Source of the DNA: Lachnospiraceae bacterium
GTDB lineage: Bacteria; Bacillota; Clostridia; Lachnospirales; Lachnospiraceae
Length of the DNA: 64,000 nt
Reading direction: 5' to 3'
NCBI GenBank assembly: GCA_900766915.1
Contig: CAAFXE010000257.1
Coordinates: forward strand, 62,001 to 126,000
A program made the position numbers and the translations under genes. Position 1 is the stretch's first letter. Each line of letters starts with the position of its first letter. This document shows positions 8,562-16,433 of the stretch, one piece after another. The notes under the pieces are model-generated. The model was not told where the DNA came from. It did no database searches and saw only the letters and a list, made by a program, of their open reading frames with translations.

Positions 8562-9182
8562 ATGAAAACCATTCTTTTCTTAGGCGACAGCATTACCGAT
8601 TGCAATCACTCTTTTGACCCTGATAATTTAGGCTATGGGTATGTTCGCCTGATTTCAGAAAAAATTTCAGATGATGCCAGATGTATCAATAAGGGAATTG
8701 ACGGTTTTACGATGCCCGCCCTCAGACGTCTCTGGAAGACCCAGTGCCTTTCTCTGTCTCCTGACATGATTACGATTCTGATTGGAATCAATGACCTGGC
8801 AGTCATGAAAAATACCGGTATGGATTTTGCACGGGGTATAGAACATTTTACAGAGAATTACAGGGAACTTCTGGAAGAGATCCGCCTGATAACAGACTGC
8901 CCCATCATTCTCATGGAGCCCTTTATCTTTCCTTATCCGGCAGAGTATGCCCTCTGGGAGCCGGAACTTCACGAAATGTGCGAAGCCATTTCCCAGTTGG
9001 CCATGCAGAATCATACACGGTTTCTTCCTTTGTGGGATACTCTCGCATCCGCCGCAAAGCTTCATGGATATGGAAAAATAACAACCGATGGCATTCATTT
9101 AACAAAGTTGGGGCATGAAATTGTGGCAGAGAAGTTACTGGAAACGCTACTCATTCATGATTTTTTCAATTTCACCCTTTAA
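8562..9182 (+). CDS. SGNH/GDSL-type hydrolase
   Basis: A 206-residue probably cytoplasmic esterase or lipase-like enzyme. Block I FLGDSIT (catalytic Ser), block III IGIND, and block V TTDGIHLTKLGH (Asp and His of the triad) are all visible. There is no signal peptide. The ATG at 8562 was chosen because of CAGGAGG six bases upstream; an in-frame upstream extension lies in the promoter. The last 36 bases overlap the convergent gene at 9147. Substrate unknown. The shared promoter region suggests it may answer to the neighbouring TetR regulator. Confidence 0.85.
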   Translation: MKTILFLGDSITDCNHSFDPDNLGYGYVRLISEKISDDARCINKGIDGFTMPALRRLWKTQCLSLSPDMITILIGINDLAVMKNTGMDFARGIEHFTENYRELLEEIRLITDCPIILMEPFIFPYPAEYALWEPELHEMCEAISQLAMQNHTRFLPLWDTLASAAKLHGYGKITTDGIHLTKLGHEIVAEKLLETLLIHDFFNFTL

Positions 9183-9962
9183 GTACAAATTTTCCTTGGT
9201 TCCATAAATGATGGGTTTCATTTTCTCTTCTTTCACTAAATAAGATAAATTCTGTCTTGTACATTGCAGTATGTCACATGTTTTAGTAGTATCTATCACA
9301 TTCCTGCATACAAAATTGTAAAAATCTTTTGAGGTCAGCGGAATCTGTAAACCGACTCTTCTCAAATCCGACGTCTGAATTTCAATGGAATCGTTAAAGA
9401 TCACACTGTATCCTCCCACCCCCACTTGTACACTATCAAGCAGCTTTTTATTCTTTATAACATAAGAAATATCTCTGTATTTCTCAGCAAGCATTGTAAG
9501 ATCTACCTTTTTCACCTGATCATCCTTAAACATACAGATCAGCTGATGATCTTCTGTTGGAAAACACTCCCATAGGTTTTTCTTCATCCTATCCTTAATG
9601 TTTTCCGGAATATCCGCAGTTTCTATTTCTCTGATATAGCATTCATCCTGAGAACACCTTCCCTTTGACAAGCCGAGAAGTATCATTTCATTATATTCTT
9701 TCATCCTGTGGTTTTTCAGAATACTACCAATGTTTTGCCTTCCACTTGGAATCACTCTTTCCTTAACCCACATAGAGCTAATATCTCGGGAAACAGTATA
9801 TATATTCTCTCTCACTAATTTCTGAAATAATAATGGTGCATCCCATTCTTCCAAATCTTCGCACAATTCTATGATAAAACTTTCTGATTTTTCATAGTAA
9901 AATAAATAACCAATGGCAGACATTCTATCCAGTCCGTCGTCAAAGATTGCATAGCTTTTCAT
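9147..9962 (-). CDS. Uncharacterised protein with DUF2442-like segment and C-terminal helix-turn-helix; partner of HipA-like kinase
   Basis: I do not recognise a named family for the 271-residue whole. Residues near 180-215 (VQVGVGGYSVIFNDSIEIQT) resemble DUF2442-type beta folds. The C-terminus (CTRQNLSYLVKEEKMKPI, then NLYLKGEIEKI) looks like a MerR/excisionase-type DNA-binding helix-turn-helix. The N-terminal 100 residues (YAIFDDGLDRMSAIGYLFYY) match nothing I know. The ATG at 9962 has AAGGTGG seven bases upstream; a GTG two codons earlier is possible. It overlaps the kinase gene by 23 bases, so the two are co-translated. Its role as regulator or antitoxin is inference. Confidence 0.55.
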   Translation of the reverse strand: MKSYAIFDDGLDRMSAIGYLFYYEKSESFIIELCEDLEEWDAPLLFQKLVRENIYTVSRDISSMWVKERVIPSGRQNIGSILKNHRMKEYNEMILLGLSKGRCSQDECYIREIETADIPENIKDRMKKNLWECFPTEDHQLICMFKDDQVKKVDLTMLAEKYRDISYVIKNKKLLDSVQVGVGGYSVIFNDSIEIQTSDLRRVGLQIPLTSKDFYNFVCRNVIDTTKTCDILQCTRQNLSYLVKEEKMKPIIYGTKENLYLKGEIEKIMNE

Positions 9963-10761
9963 ACTCACACCACCTTGTCCAAAGCATATCCCACATTTTG
10001 TTTATATGTGTTTCAGATAGTACGGATGATAAATCTGCAAATAACACTTCTTTGTCCTGTTGTTTTAATTTTGTTTTAAAAACTGCATTTTTATCCTTAA
10101 TAAGGCTCAGGTTTTCATAAACAGAACGGCTGCCGATAAAGTTCTGACATGGTTTATCTGCCAATATGTCAAACTTTTCTATCTCTTCTTCCTTATAACA
10201 GGAACACAAGAAAGACAAACCATGATCAAATAATGGTGCAATTCTTATGGTGTGCTTTCGGCCGTTTCGCAGCACTTCGATATTGGCACCGTGACGATCC
10301 CTGTTTAAGATCAGGTAATCTATCGCCAACATTGTATCTATATATTTTTGCCAGCCCTGATTCAAACAGAACTCATAGCGGGACTCGTCGGACTTTTTAT
10401 TGATCTGGTAATAATTATCCAGTGCTGATTTTGTTTCTCCCTTTTGCTTAAAATCCTTTGATGCACACAACCAGGTTTCATAAGTCTTCCCATCCATCTC
10501 AATATCCGCATGAATCAGCTGATATTCCAAATGTTCTACTCCCAAAATAGTAAGTAATCGATCTACAACAATTTCATTTATACATTCGTGTCCAACAATT
10601 CCTCTTTCACTATCAAAATTGGATAATTTATAATATATCTTTTCTCCGGATACCACTGATTGAGATTTTAAGAATGTTCCTGCTGTACCACTTGAATTTC
10701 TTGCATGAGACCACTTCAGATACGTCAGATCCTGCTTTTCAGCTATTACTTTTTTCTGCAT
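9940..10761 (-). CDS. HipA/CtkA-like kinase-fold protein
   Basis: A 273-residue protein with the catalytic core of HipA-type Ser/Thr kinases. Visible are a possible ATP-binding Lys in IYYKLSNFD (about residue 46), the helix-C-like HECINEIVVDRLL, the catalytic loop LILNRDRHGANIEV and the metal-binding APLFDHGLSF. It lacks the separate N-terminal domain and HipB-like partner of classic HipAB and so is closer in plan to short CtkA-like kinases. It has its own strong promoter (10786-10814) and GGAGG ribosome site. With the downstream helix-turn-helix protein it may form a toxin-antitoxin-like or signalling pair. Confidence 0.7.
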   Translation of the reverse strand: MQKKVIAEKQDLTYLKWSHARNSSGTAGTFLKSQSVVSGEKIYYKLSNFDSERGIVGHECINEIVVDRLLTILGVEHLEYQLIHADIEMDGKTYETWLCASKDFKQKGETKSALDNYYQINKKSDESRYEFCLNQGWQKYIDTMLAIDYLILNRDRHGANIEVLRNGRKHTIRIAPLFDHGLSFLCSCYKEEEIEKFDILADKPCQNFIGSRSVYENLSLIKDKNAVFKTKLKQQDKEVLFADLSSVLSETHINKMWDMLWTRWCEYEKLCNL

Positions 10762-10785
10762 TTATGATACCTCCTGATTGATCAT

Positions 10786-10814
10786 ATTATATATTTTTAT
10801 TTTACGCACGTCAA
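10786..10814 (-). promoter_or_regulatory. Promoter of the HipA-like module
   Basis: TTGACG (10814-10809), 17 bases, TATAAT (10791-10786), close to sigma-A consensus and about 25 bases before the start codon. Confidence 0.85.
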
Positions 10815-10846
10815 ATAGTTTCTATTTTTGCATTCCTGAAACATCA

Positions 10847-10926
10847 ATCAACATGCATACCCCATGTTGATAGCACTACTTATTTTAAGTAGTTTCAAGC
10901 GAATTTTTATACTTATTTTAAGTAGT
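10847..10926. repeat. Array of three palindromes upstream of the HipA-like promoter
   Basis: Site 1 is ATCAACATG (10847-10855) / CATGTTGAT (10863-10871). Site 2 is ACTACTTA-TTT-TAAGTAGT (10875-10893). Site 3 repeats the core TACTTATTTTAAGTAGT at 10910-10926, exactly 33 bases after its counterpart in site 2 (10877), three helical turns. The spacing suggests dimer-binding operators on one DNA face. They lie upstream of the -35 box, so activation or looping is as likely as simple repression. Confidence 0.7.
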
Positions 10927-10933
10927 ATTGCGT

Positions 10934-10951
10934 CTGTTCAGTACCTTCAGG
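10934..10951. repeat. Half copy of the CTGTTCAGTACCTT intergenic element
   Basis: CTGTTCAGTACCTTCAGG matches the left half of the elements at 13535, 36386 and 47348; no right half is present. Confidence 0.5.
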
Positions 10952-10959
10952 TTAAGAGT

Positions 10960-10986
10960 AAAAATGAGGAACTATAACAGTTCCTC
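10960..10986 (-). terminator. Terminator at the end of the dipeptidase gene
   Basis: The minus strand reads GAGGAACT-loop-AGTTCCTC then ATTTTT. The stem includes the last codons and stop of the dipeptidase gene. Confidence 0.85.
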
Positions 10987-11946
10987 ATAAAGTCTCAGCA
11001 CATTTTTGTAAAAAACCTGTTCTATCTGTCCTTCCGTCATTCCCCGTTTTCTGAGGCACTCCGCCAACTGCTGCACTCCCTCACAATTTTCCAGCTCAAG
11101 TCCGCAGTCAATACCATCAAAATCAGAGCCAAGTCCTACGCATTCAATTCCACCGATATGAACCATATGTAAAATATGTTCTGCGATCCACTCTGTTTTG
11201 GAAAAGTCCATGCCGTCCTTCAAAAATCTGCTGTAGAAGTTTACGCCGATGACACAGCCCTTTTCTCCCATACGACGGATAAACTCATCAGTCAGATTCC
11301 GCCTGTGGGGACAAAGTGCCCTGGCACAGGAATGGCTGGCCACAAAAGGCTTTCGTGTTACAGACAGCATATCCTCTATGCCCTCATCAGACATATGGGA
11401 TACATCGGGAATCATGCCAAGCTCCTCCATCCGCTGTACAAATTCCAGTCCGGTTTCTGTTAGTCCCGGGCGGTCTCCCTGATATTTCCTGGGCTTTGGC
11501 GGCAGGGAGTGGACTGTTGAGGTACTTAAAGAATTATCATAATTCCATACCAAAGTCATCATTCGTACACCAAGGTCATAGAACTCCTTCAGTTTATCCA
11601 CGCTACCCTGACAAACTTCTCCTTCTTCTATAGTAAGAAGGGCTGATAATTTCCCGGCAGACCTATTGGCTTCTATATCCTTATAGGAAAGCACCTGAGA
11701 AATCAATTCTTCATTCTTTTCCATCTCCTCTTTAAAAACAGCATATTCTGCCTTAGCTTCCTCATAAGGATTCCCACATTCTTTCTGATCAACAAACAAT
11801 GCAAAATTCTGTAAAAGATAATCAGTCCGTCTCATCCTTTTCAGATCCATATGCAAGTTATTATCAAATAAGGTATCCGCAAGACCTGCTCTTTGTTTTT
11901 TCAACAACGCACTGATGGTATCACAATGCATATCCGCAATTTTCAT
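10972..11946 (-). CDS. Membrane dipeptidase family protein (peptidase M19)
   Basis: Zinc-dependent dipeptidase of the renal dipeptidase family, 324 residues, no signal peptide, so probably cytoplasmic. The metal ligands are visible in ADMHCDT (residues 4-10), the bridging Glu in LTIEEGE, the His residues in PDVSHMSDEG and VASHSCARAL, and the late motif GLGSDFDGID. The NLTDE segment after the second His is also typical. It sits 46 bases after the GNAT gene and ends in its own terminator. It fits the many peptidases in this window. Confidence 0.93.
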   Translation of the reverse strand: MKIADMHCDTISALLKKQRAGLADTLFDNNLHMDLKRMRRTDYLLQNFALFVDQKECGNPYEEAKAEYAVFKEEMEKNEELISQVLSYKDIEANRSAGKLSALLTIEEGEVCQGSVDKLKEFYDLGVRMMTLVWNYDNSLSTSTVHSLPPKPRKYQGDRPGLTETGLEFVQRMEELGMIPDVSHMSDEGIEDMLSVTRKPFVASHSCARALCPHRRNLTDEFIRRMGEKGCVIGVNFYSRFLKDGMDFSKTEWIAEHILHMVHIGGIECVGLGSDFDGIDCGLELENCEGVQQLAECLRKRGMTEGQIEQVFYKNVLRLYEELL

Positions 11947-11992
11947 AGTCTGTCACCTCACCTGCTATCAATCTACCAAATCATATCAATGA

Positions 11993-12829
11993 TTACACTG
12001 CCTCGTTGATACAGATTCTTGAAAGGGTTTTCACTGCCTCAAGATCCCTGATCTTTCTTTTCCCGAAAACAAATTCTGTAAGTTCTGCAATATCTACAGA
12101 AATTGCAAGTCCAGAAGCTTTCCGGCCGATTTTTTTACATATACTGCCATCCTGGGAAACCTTCCAAAAAAACTGTCCCCTATTTTGAACAATGACTTCA
12201 TCCTCCACATTCAGGACAATGCTTACCGGCTTTTCACTGCGCATAAGCTCCAGCATTTTCTCCACATGGGTGATCCTTGCCATAATATAGGGGATGATTT
12301 CAAACGGAGGATCTCCTGCACAGACTCTTTCTTCCTCCAGCATCTTTTCCACATACCAGTCATCCCGCAGGGTGTATACATCAAAAAGCTCAGCCATCCG
12401 TGCATTTGCCTCTCTGGGATCTAAGGGTAACTCCACCTTTTTCTGCTCATAAACGATCCGAAAACCAAAGGGCTCATAGATTGCCCGGTTTGCAGGCATC
12501 AGATAGGTAAAAGGGTGTCCTTCTTTGTAAATATCATTCAAAGATCTATGAAGTAAACTTCTCATCATTCCCTGATGACGGCACCTTTCTTTGGTAGCTA
12601 CTGCTACATAATAATATGCATCCACCAAAGTTTTGTTGACCGACAGGCGATAGGGATTTAAATGCAGCATGGAACAGACTTCTCCTGCCTGTTCCATCAC
12701 TAAAATTTTATTATTTTTCGTTACATAGGAATAGTAATACCTTACAAATTCATCCTTATCCTCGGGAAATGCTTCCCGGTAAAGTGCCTCTGAAAGATAC
12801 TTTTCCTCATCCGCAAGATAGCGAATCAT
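11993..12829 (-). CDS. GNAT-family N-acetyltransferase, Eis-like
   Basis: A 278-residue protein with an N-terminal GNAT acetyl-CoA domain: the motif A region YYVAVATKERCRHQGMM carries the pyrophosphate loop, and ANRAIYEPFGF is the usual C-terminal acetyltransferase segment. The last third resembles the SCP2-like domain found in Eis-type enzymes. The acceptor substrate is unknown. The start directly abuts the ispF stop codon (no gap), so translation is coupled, although no functional link to isoprenoid synthesis is obvious. Confidence 0.82.
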   Translation of the reverse strand: MIRYLADEEKYLSEALYREAFPEDKDEFVRYYYSYVTKNNKILVMEQAGEVCSMLHLNPYRLSVNKTLVDAYYYVAVATKERCRHQGMMRSLLHRSLNDIYKEGHPFTYLMPANRAIYEPFGFRIVYEQKKVELPLDPREANARMAELFDVYTLRDDWYVEKMLEEERVCAGDPPFEIIPYIMARITHVEKMLELMRSEKPVSIVLNVEDEVIVQNRGQFFWKVSQDGSICKKIGRKASGLAISVDIAELTEFVFGKRKIRDLEAVKTLSRICINEAV

Positions 12830-13384
12830 TTACGCTTCCTCCTGTTTTACACACCCTTTGCATCCGCCGCATGGCCGATCCTGCATGATCTGATCATCAT
12901 AGGCATAGTTTTCCACGGTTTCCAAAAGGCATACTGCCTGGGAAGAAATCCCTTCCCCGGAACCGGTGAATCCGAGTCCCTCTTCTGTGGTAGCCTTTAC
13001 ATTGACTCTGCTCACAGGCACTTTCAATGCTTTTGCGATATTCTCTCTCATCTGTGGAATATGAGGTGCCATTTTCGGTCTCTGGGCAATGATCGTCGCA
13101 TCCACATTTCCCACCAGGAAACTATTCTCCTCCAAAAGCTCTACCACATGTTCCAAAAGCTTTAAGCTGTCTGCACCTTTGTATTTGGGATCTGTATCCG
13201 GAAAATGCTTTCCGATATCCCCAAGAGCCGCTGCACCTAACAGGGCATCGGAAATCGCATGCAGCAAAACATCTGCATCCGAATGTCCTAACAGCCCCTT
13301 CTCATAGTCTATCTTCACGCCACCCAAGATCAGGTCACGTCCCTCTACTAATTTGTGTACATCATATCCCATACCAATACGCAT
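12830..13384 (-). CDS. ispF: 2-C-methyl-D-erythritol 2,4-cyclodiphosphate synthase with cysteine-rich tail
   Basis: MEP-pathway enzyme that cyclises CDP-methylerythritol 2-phosphate. Metal and substrate motifs are complete: GYDVHKL at residues 7-13, GHSDADVLLHAISDALLGAA, and the C-terminal TTEEGLGFTGSGEG. The family usually stops near residue 157. This protein runs to 184, with an extra tail ending PCGGCKGCVKQEEA whose three cysteines could bind metal. The Shine-Dalgarno is AGGAGGATTC. It is the first gene of an ispF-GNAT-dipeptidase run. No other MEP genes are in the window. Confidence 0.93.
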   Translation of the reverse strand: MRIGMGYDVHKLVEGRDLILGGVKIDYEKGLLGHSDADVLLHAISDALLGAAALGDIGKHFPDTDPKYKGADSLKLLEHVVELLEENSFLVGNVDATIIAQRPKMAPHIPQMRENIAKALKVPVSRVNVKATTEEGLGFTGSGEGISSQAVCLLETVENYAYDDQIMQDRPCGGCKGCVKQEEA

Positions 13385-13534
13385 GATGAATCCTCCTTAC
13401 GCAATTGCTTTTTTTAATATAACTTAACTCATTCTCAAACTACCTTCTATTGTTTATTCTACTTTATTTTCTTTCACACTGCAATTCCATTTTCTCCTTG
13501 CAAATATCCCCAAAACTGATGATAATAAATGTAT

Positions 13535-13575
13535 CTGTTCGGTACTTTCGAAATACAGTGTTTTCTGAACAGTTA
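13535..13575. repeat. Palindromic intergenic element (CTGTTCGGTACTTT ... TTCTGAACAGTTAC)
   Basis: Arms CTGTTC (13535-13540) and GAACAG (13567-13572), with the conserved GGTACTTT after the left arm and TTTTCTGAACAGTTAC at the right. It lies in the leader of the DUF436 gene. The rest of 13385-13612 is AT-rich divergent promoter DNA with no further feature I can support. Confidence 0.65.
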
Positions 13576-13612
13576 CTAATAAAATATATCATTCGAATAC
13601 AATCGGGAGGTC

Positions 13613-14173
13613 ATGATGGATACCTTAAAGAAACTGGAACAGGAAAGCTACGAAGCTGCCTGTGAAATTTTAGATTTGTCAAAAATAAAGCCGGGAAATC
13701 TTTTTGTGGTAGGCTGCTCTACAAGCGAAGTTCTGGGTGGAAAGATCGGTACCGCCTCCAGCCCCGAAACGGCTCAGGCAGTATTTGCAGGAATTTACCG
13801 TGCGACACAAGAGCATCAGGTGTACCTTGCGACGCAATGCTGTGAACATTTAAACCGCGCCCTGATTCTGGAGCGTGAGGCTGCGCTAAAATACGGGTAT
13901 GAGGAAGTCAATGTCATTCCCCAGCCCAAAGCCGGCGGCTCTTTCTCCACCGCTGCCTATCATGCTTTTACAGATCCGGTAGCTGTGGAACATATCAAAG
14001 CCCATGCCGGGATGGACATCGGAGATACCTTCATTGGAATGCATTTAAAAGACGTGGCGGTTCCGGTAAGAATCAGCCACAGGCAGATTGGTGAGGCACA
14101 TCTTACCTGTGCACGTACAAGAGCCAAGTTCGTGGGCGGTGTCCGTGCCGTATACGACGAAACAAAACTATAG
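13613..14173 (+). CDS. DUF436 (TIGR01440, YwlG-like) protein
   Basis: A 186-residue protein of a conserved Firmicutes family of unknown function. Recognisable are KPGNLFVVGCSTSEVLGG (residues 24-41), the cysteine pair in LATQCCEHLNRALILER, the glycine-rich PQPKAGGSFSTAAY, and the C-terminal CARTRAKFVGG. GGGAGG precedes an ATGATG pair; the first is taken as start, the second is equally possible. It is followed 124 bases later by the ECF transporter gene, which has its own promoter. Confidence 0.85.
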   Translation: MMDTLKKLEQESYEAACEILDLSKIKPGNLFVVGCSTSEVLGGKIGTASSPETAQAVFAGIYRATQEHQVYLATQCCEHLNRALILEREAALKYGYEEVNVIPQPKAGGSFSTAAYHAFTDPVAVEHIKAHAGMDIGDTFIGMHLKDVAVPVRISHRQIGEAHLTCARTRAKFVGGVRAVYDETKL

Positions 14174-14210
14174 CTTGAAACATAACTGGAAACTGTATCC
14201 AAAAAAATAC

Positions 14211-14239
14211 TTGTCTCATTTCTTCTCCGGTGCTATGAT
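14211..14239 (+). promoter_or_regulatory. Promoter of the ECF S-component gene
   Basis: TTGTCT (14211-14216), 17 bases, TATGAT (14234-14239). The bases TCCGGTGCTA ending at the -10 box are identical in the coaX promoter. A small leader hairpin CCTGTC/GACAGG follows at 14244-14260. Confidence 0.75.
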
Positions 14240-14297
14240 ATACCCTGTCAGAACGACAGGCAATTTTGCCGTTATATCAGACAAAGGAGAATTGAAT

Positions 14298-14903
14298 ATG
14301 GAAAACAAAACAACACGTAACACCCGTTACATGGTGGAGCTGTCCCTCATGTCGGCAATCATCATTTTGATGGCATTGACACCCTTAGGTTACATTAAGA
14401 CCCCGTTTCTGTCCATCACACTGCTGACCATTCCTGTGGCTGTAGGAGCGATCATCCTTGGACCAAAAGCAGGAGCAATCTTGGGATTTGTATTTGGCGC
14501 CACCAGCTTTGGACTGGCACTTTCCGGCAGCGGAATGGGAGCCATCCTTTTACAGGTAAACCCTTTTGGAGTGGTGATCCTGTGTTTCATCCCACGTATC
14601 ATTGAAGGATTTTTATGCGGAGTGATCTTTCAGGCACTACAGAAGACAAAGTGCAAAAAGGTATCCTATTATATCGCAGGTTTTTCCTGCCCGATCTTAA
14701 ATACGATCCTCTTTATGGGAACTTTGATTGCCATCTTCTATCACACAGAATACATTCAGGGTCTGGTAACCTCTTTGGGTGCATCCAATCCACTGGCATT
14801 TGTCATCGCACTGGTTGGTATCCAGGGAGCCATTGAAGCCGGGTTATGTGGTATCCTGTCAGGCATCATTTCCTTTACATTGGCAAAGGCATTAAAGAGA
14901 TAG
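14298..14903 (+). CDS. panT: ECF transporter substrate-binding (S) component, probably pantothenate (PanT-like)
   Basis: A 201-residue membrane protein with about six helices and the small-residue-rich helix 1 (VELSLMSAIIILMALTPLGY) typical of ECF S components. The glycine-rich loop ILGPKAGAILGFVFGATSFG and the late EAGLCGILSGI are S-component features. Substrate is inferred from context: coaBC and coaX, both in coenzyme A synthesis from pantothenate, follow directly. The start at 14298 has AAAGGAGA eight bases upstream. Ribosome-facing T and A subunits are not in the window, as is usual for group II ECF systems. Confidence 0.75.
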   Translation: MENKTTRNTRYMVELSLMSAIIILMALTPLGYIKTPFLSITLLTIPVAVGAIILGPKAGAILGFVFGATSFGLALSGSGMGAILLQVNPFGVVILCFIPRIIEGFLCGVIFQALQKTKCKKVSYYIAGFSCPILNTILFMGTLIAIFYHTEYIQGLVTSLGASNPLAFVIALVGIQGAIEAGLCGILSGIISFTLAKALKR

Positions 14904-14907
14904 TTAT

Positions 14908-14937
14908 AAAAAGCAGGTTCCGAAGAACCTGCTTTTT
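14908..14937. terminator. Bidirectional terminator after panT
   Basis: AAAAAGCAGGTTC-CGA-AGAACCTGCTTTTT has A and T runs on both sides, so it can end panT on plus and coaBC on minus. Confidence 0.92.
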
Positions 14938-14948
14938 CATTATTCATG

Positions 14949-14983
14949 ACAATAGAAAGTTCGCAGAGCGTGTTTTCTATTGT
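14949..14983. repeat. Inverted repeat between panT and coaBC
   Basis: Perfect ten-base arms ACAATAGAAA (14949-14958) and TTTCTATTGT (14974-14983). No T run follows on either strand. It may help end or stabilise the coaBC transcript. Confidence 0.6.
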
Positions 14984-15015
14984 ATCATATGACATTTTCA
15001 ATCGTTCCAGGGAAC

Positions 15016-16215
15016 TTACCTTGAAGCTCTCTCTTTTAGAATGGCATCTAAAATCCTGTCTGCTACTTCATCCTTACTCATTAACGGAAGCTGCTGCCCG
15101 CCTTTTCTTGTAATGACTGTCACAATATTGGTGTTGGTACCAAATCCAGCACCTTCCACCTTCAGGTTATTTGCAATGACCATGTCGAGATTTTTCTTCA
15201 CCAGCTTGGCCACGGAATTTTCCAGCATATTTTCAGTCTCCATGGAGAATCCACACAGGAACTGTCCTTCTTTTTTATGTTCTCCAAGATATGCCAGAAT
15301 ATCTTTCGTTCTTTCCAGCGCAATGCTCATTTCCCCGTCTTTTTTCTTAACCTTCTGATCTGAAACATTGACCGGCCTATAGTCCGCCACTGCAGCAGCC
15401 TTAATGATAATATCCTGCTTATTTGACCGGGAGGTCACTGCCTGGAACATTTCCTCGGCACTTACCACATCTACCACCTTTACAAATGGCGGAGGGATAA
15501 GCTCTGTAGGACCGCTGACCAGTGTTACGTCAGCTCCCCTCATGGCAGCTGCTTTGGCCACGGCATATCCCATTTTTCCGGTAGAATGATTGGTAATATA
15601 TCTGACCGGATCCAGTGCCTCTCTGGTAGGACCTGCAGTCACAAGAACATTCACTCCTTCCAGATCCTTTTTGGTTACCAGTGCTTTTAAAATATACTGA
15701 AGCAAAAGCTCCGGTTCCGGCATCTTTCCTTCTCCCGTATCTCCACAGGCAAGATATCCTGTGGCCGGATCGATCACTTCCATGCCATAGCATTTCAAAA
15801 GCTTCATATTGTCCTGCACGATGGAATTGCGAAACATCCTTGTATTCATGGCCGGTGCCACGATCTTCGGACACTGGCAGGCAAGAATGGTGGTGGTCAG
15901 CATATCATCTGCAAGACCGTGAGCCATTTTTCCGATGACATTGGCAGAAGCCGGTGCCACAAGAACCACATCTGCTTTCTTTGCAAGAGCCACGTGCTCC
16001 ACACTGTAATCAAAATTGCGGTCAAAGGTATCGGTAAGACACTTATTTCCCGTTAAGGTTTCAAATGTAATGGGATGTATAAAATTGGTTGCATTTTTTG
16101 TCATGATCACATGGACATATGCATGGAGCTTCACCAGAGCACTGGCAAGACTTGCAATCTTGTAGGCTGCGATGCTTCCGCTGACACCCAGGATAATTGT
16201 TTTTCCTTTTAACAT
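15016..16215 (-). CDS. coaBC: Bifunctional phosphopantothenoylcysteine decarboxylase / phosphopantothenate-cysteine ligase
   Basis: Two steps of coenzyme A synthesis in one 399-residue protein. The N-terminal flavoprotein CoaC domain (1-185) shows VSGSIAAYK, the catalytic His in YSVEHVALAK, PASANVIGKMAHGLADD, PAMNTRM and the ACGDTGEGKMPEP flap with the active cysteine. The C-terminal CoaB domain shows TAGPTREALDPVRYITNHST and the KKNLDMVIANNL segment. Normal length. It is divergent from coaX across 218 bases, with a palindromic element in its leader. Confidence 0.96.
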   Translation of the reverse strand: MLKGKTIILGVSGSIAAYKIASLASALVKLHAYVHVIMTKNATNFIHPITFETLTGNKCLTDTFDRNFDYSVEHVALAKKADVVLVAPASANVIGKMAHGLADDMLTTTILACQCPKIVAPAMNTRMFRNSIVQDNMKLLKCYGMEVIDPATGYLACGDTGEGKMPEPELLLQYILKALVTKKDLEGVNVLVTAGPTREALDPVRYITNHSTGKMGYAVAKAAAMRGADVTLVSGPTELIPPPFVKVVDVVSAEEMFQAVTSRSNKQDIIIKAAAVADYRPVNVSDQKVKKKDGEMSIALERTKDILAYLGEHKKEGQFLCGFSMETENMLENSVAKLVKKNLDMVIANNLKVEGAGFGTNTNIVTVITRKGGQQLPLMSKDEVADRILDAILKERASR

Positions 16216-16233
16216 ATTTCTATCCTCTTTTTA

Positions 16234-16257
16234 TTACTGTTCACTCTATACAGTAAC
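16234..16257. repeat. Short palindromic element in the coaBC leader
   Basis: TTACTGT ... ACAGTAA arms around TCACTCTAT; a shorter relative of the 26-base elements at 3331 and 63805. Confidence 0.55.
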
Positions 16258-16295
16258 TACAACTCGACATATTATTTTCAGTATATCAAAATTCA

Positions 16296-16324
16296 TTGAT
16301 TTTTACAAGTTCCGGTGCTACACT
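16296..16324 (+). promoter_or_regulatory. Promoter of coaX
   Basis: TTGATT (16296-16301), 17 bases, TACACT (16319-16324), with TCCGGTGCTA at 16311-16320 shared with the panT promoter. A leader of about 100 bases follows before the coaX start; no known riboswitch was recognised in it. Confidence 0.65.
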
Positions 16325-16433
16325 TAAAACAATTATTTCAGGAGACAACGCCTGCGGGAAACGGATAGATACTGTCTGGGTGTCACTCGAAATAAAACTG
16401 TAAAAGTACGAGACTGTCAAAACGGAGGAAACT

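Noticed and set aside
13450..13665. Plus-strand frame starting ahead of the DUF436 gene
   Set aside because: Different frame from the conserved protein and spans promoter and palindromic element.
16325..16433. Possible riboswitch in the 100-base coaX leader
   Set aside because: No known consensus and no terminator or ribosome-site sequestering hairpin convincing by eye.
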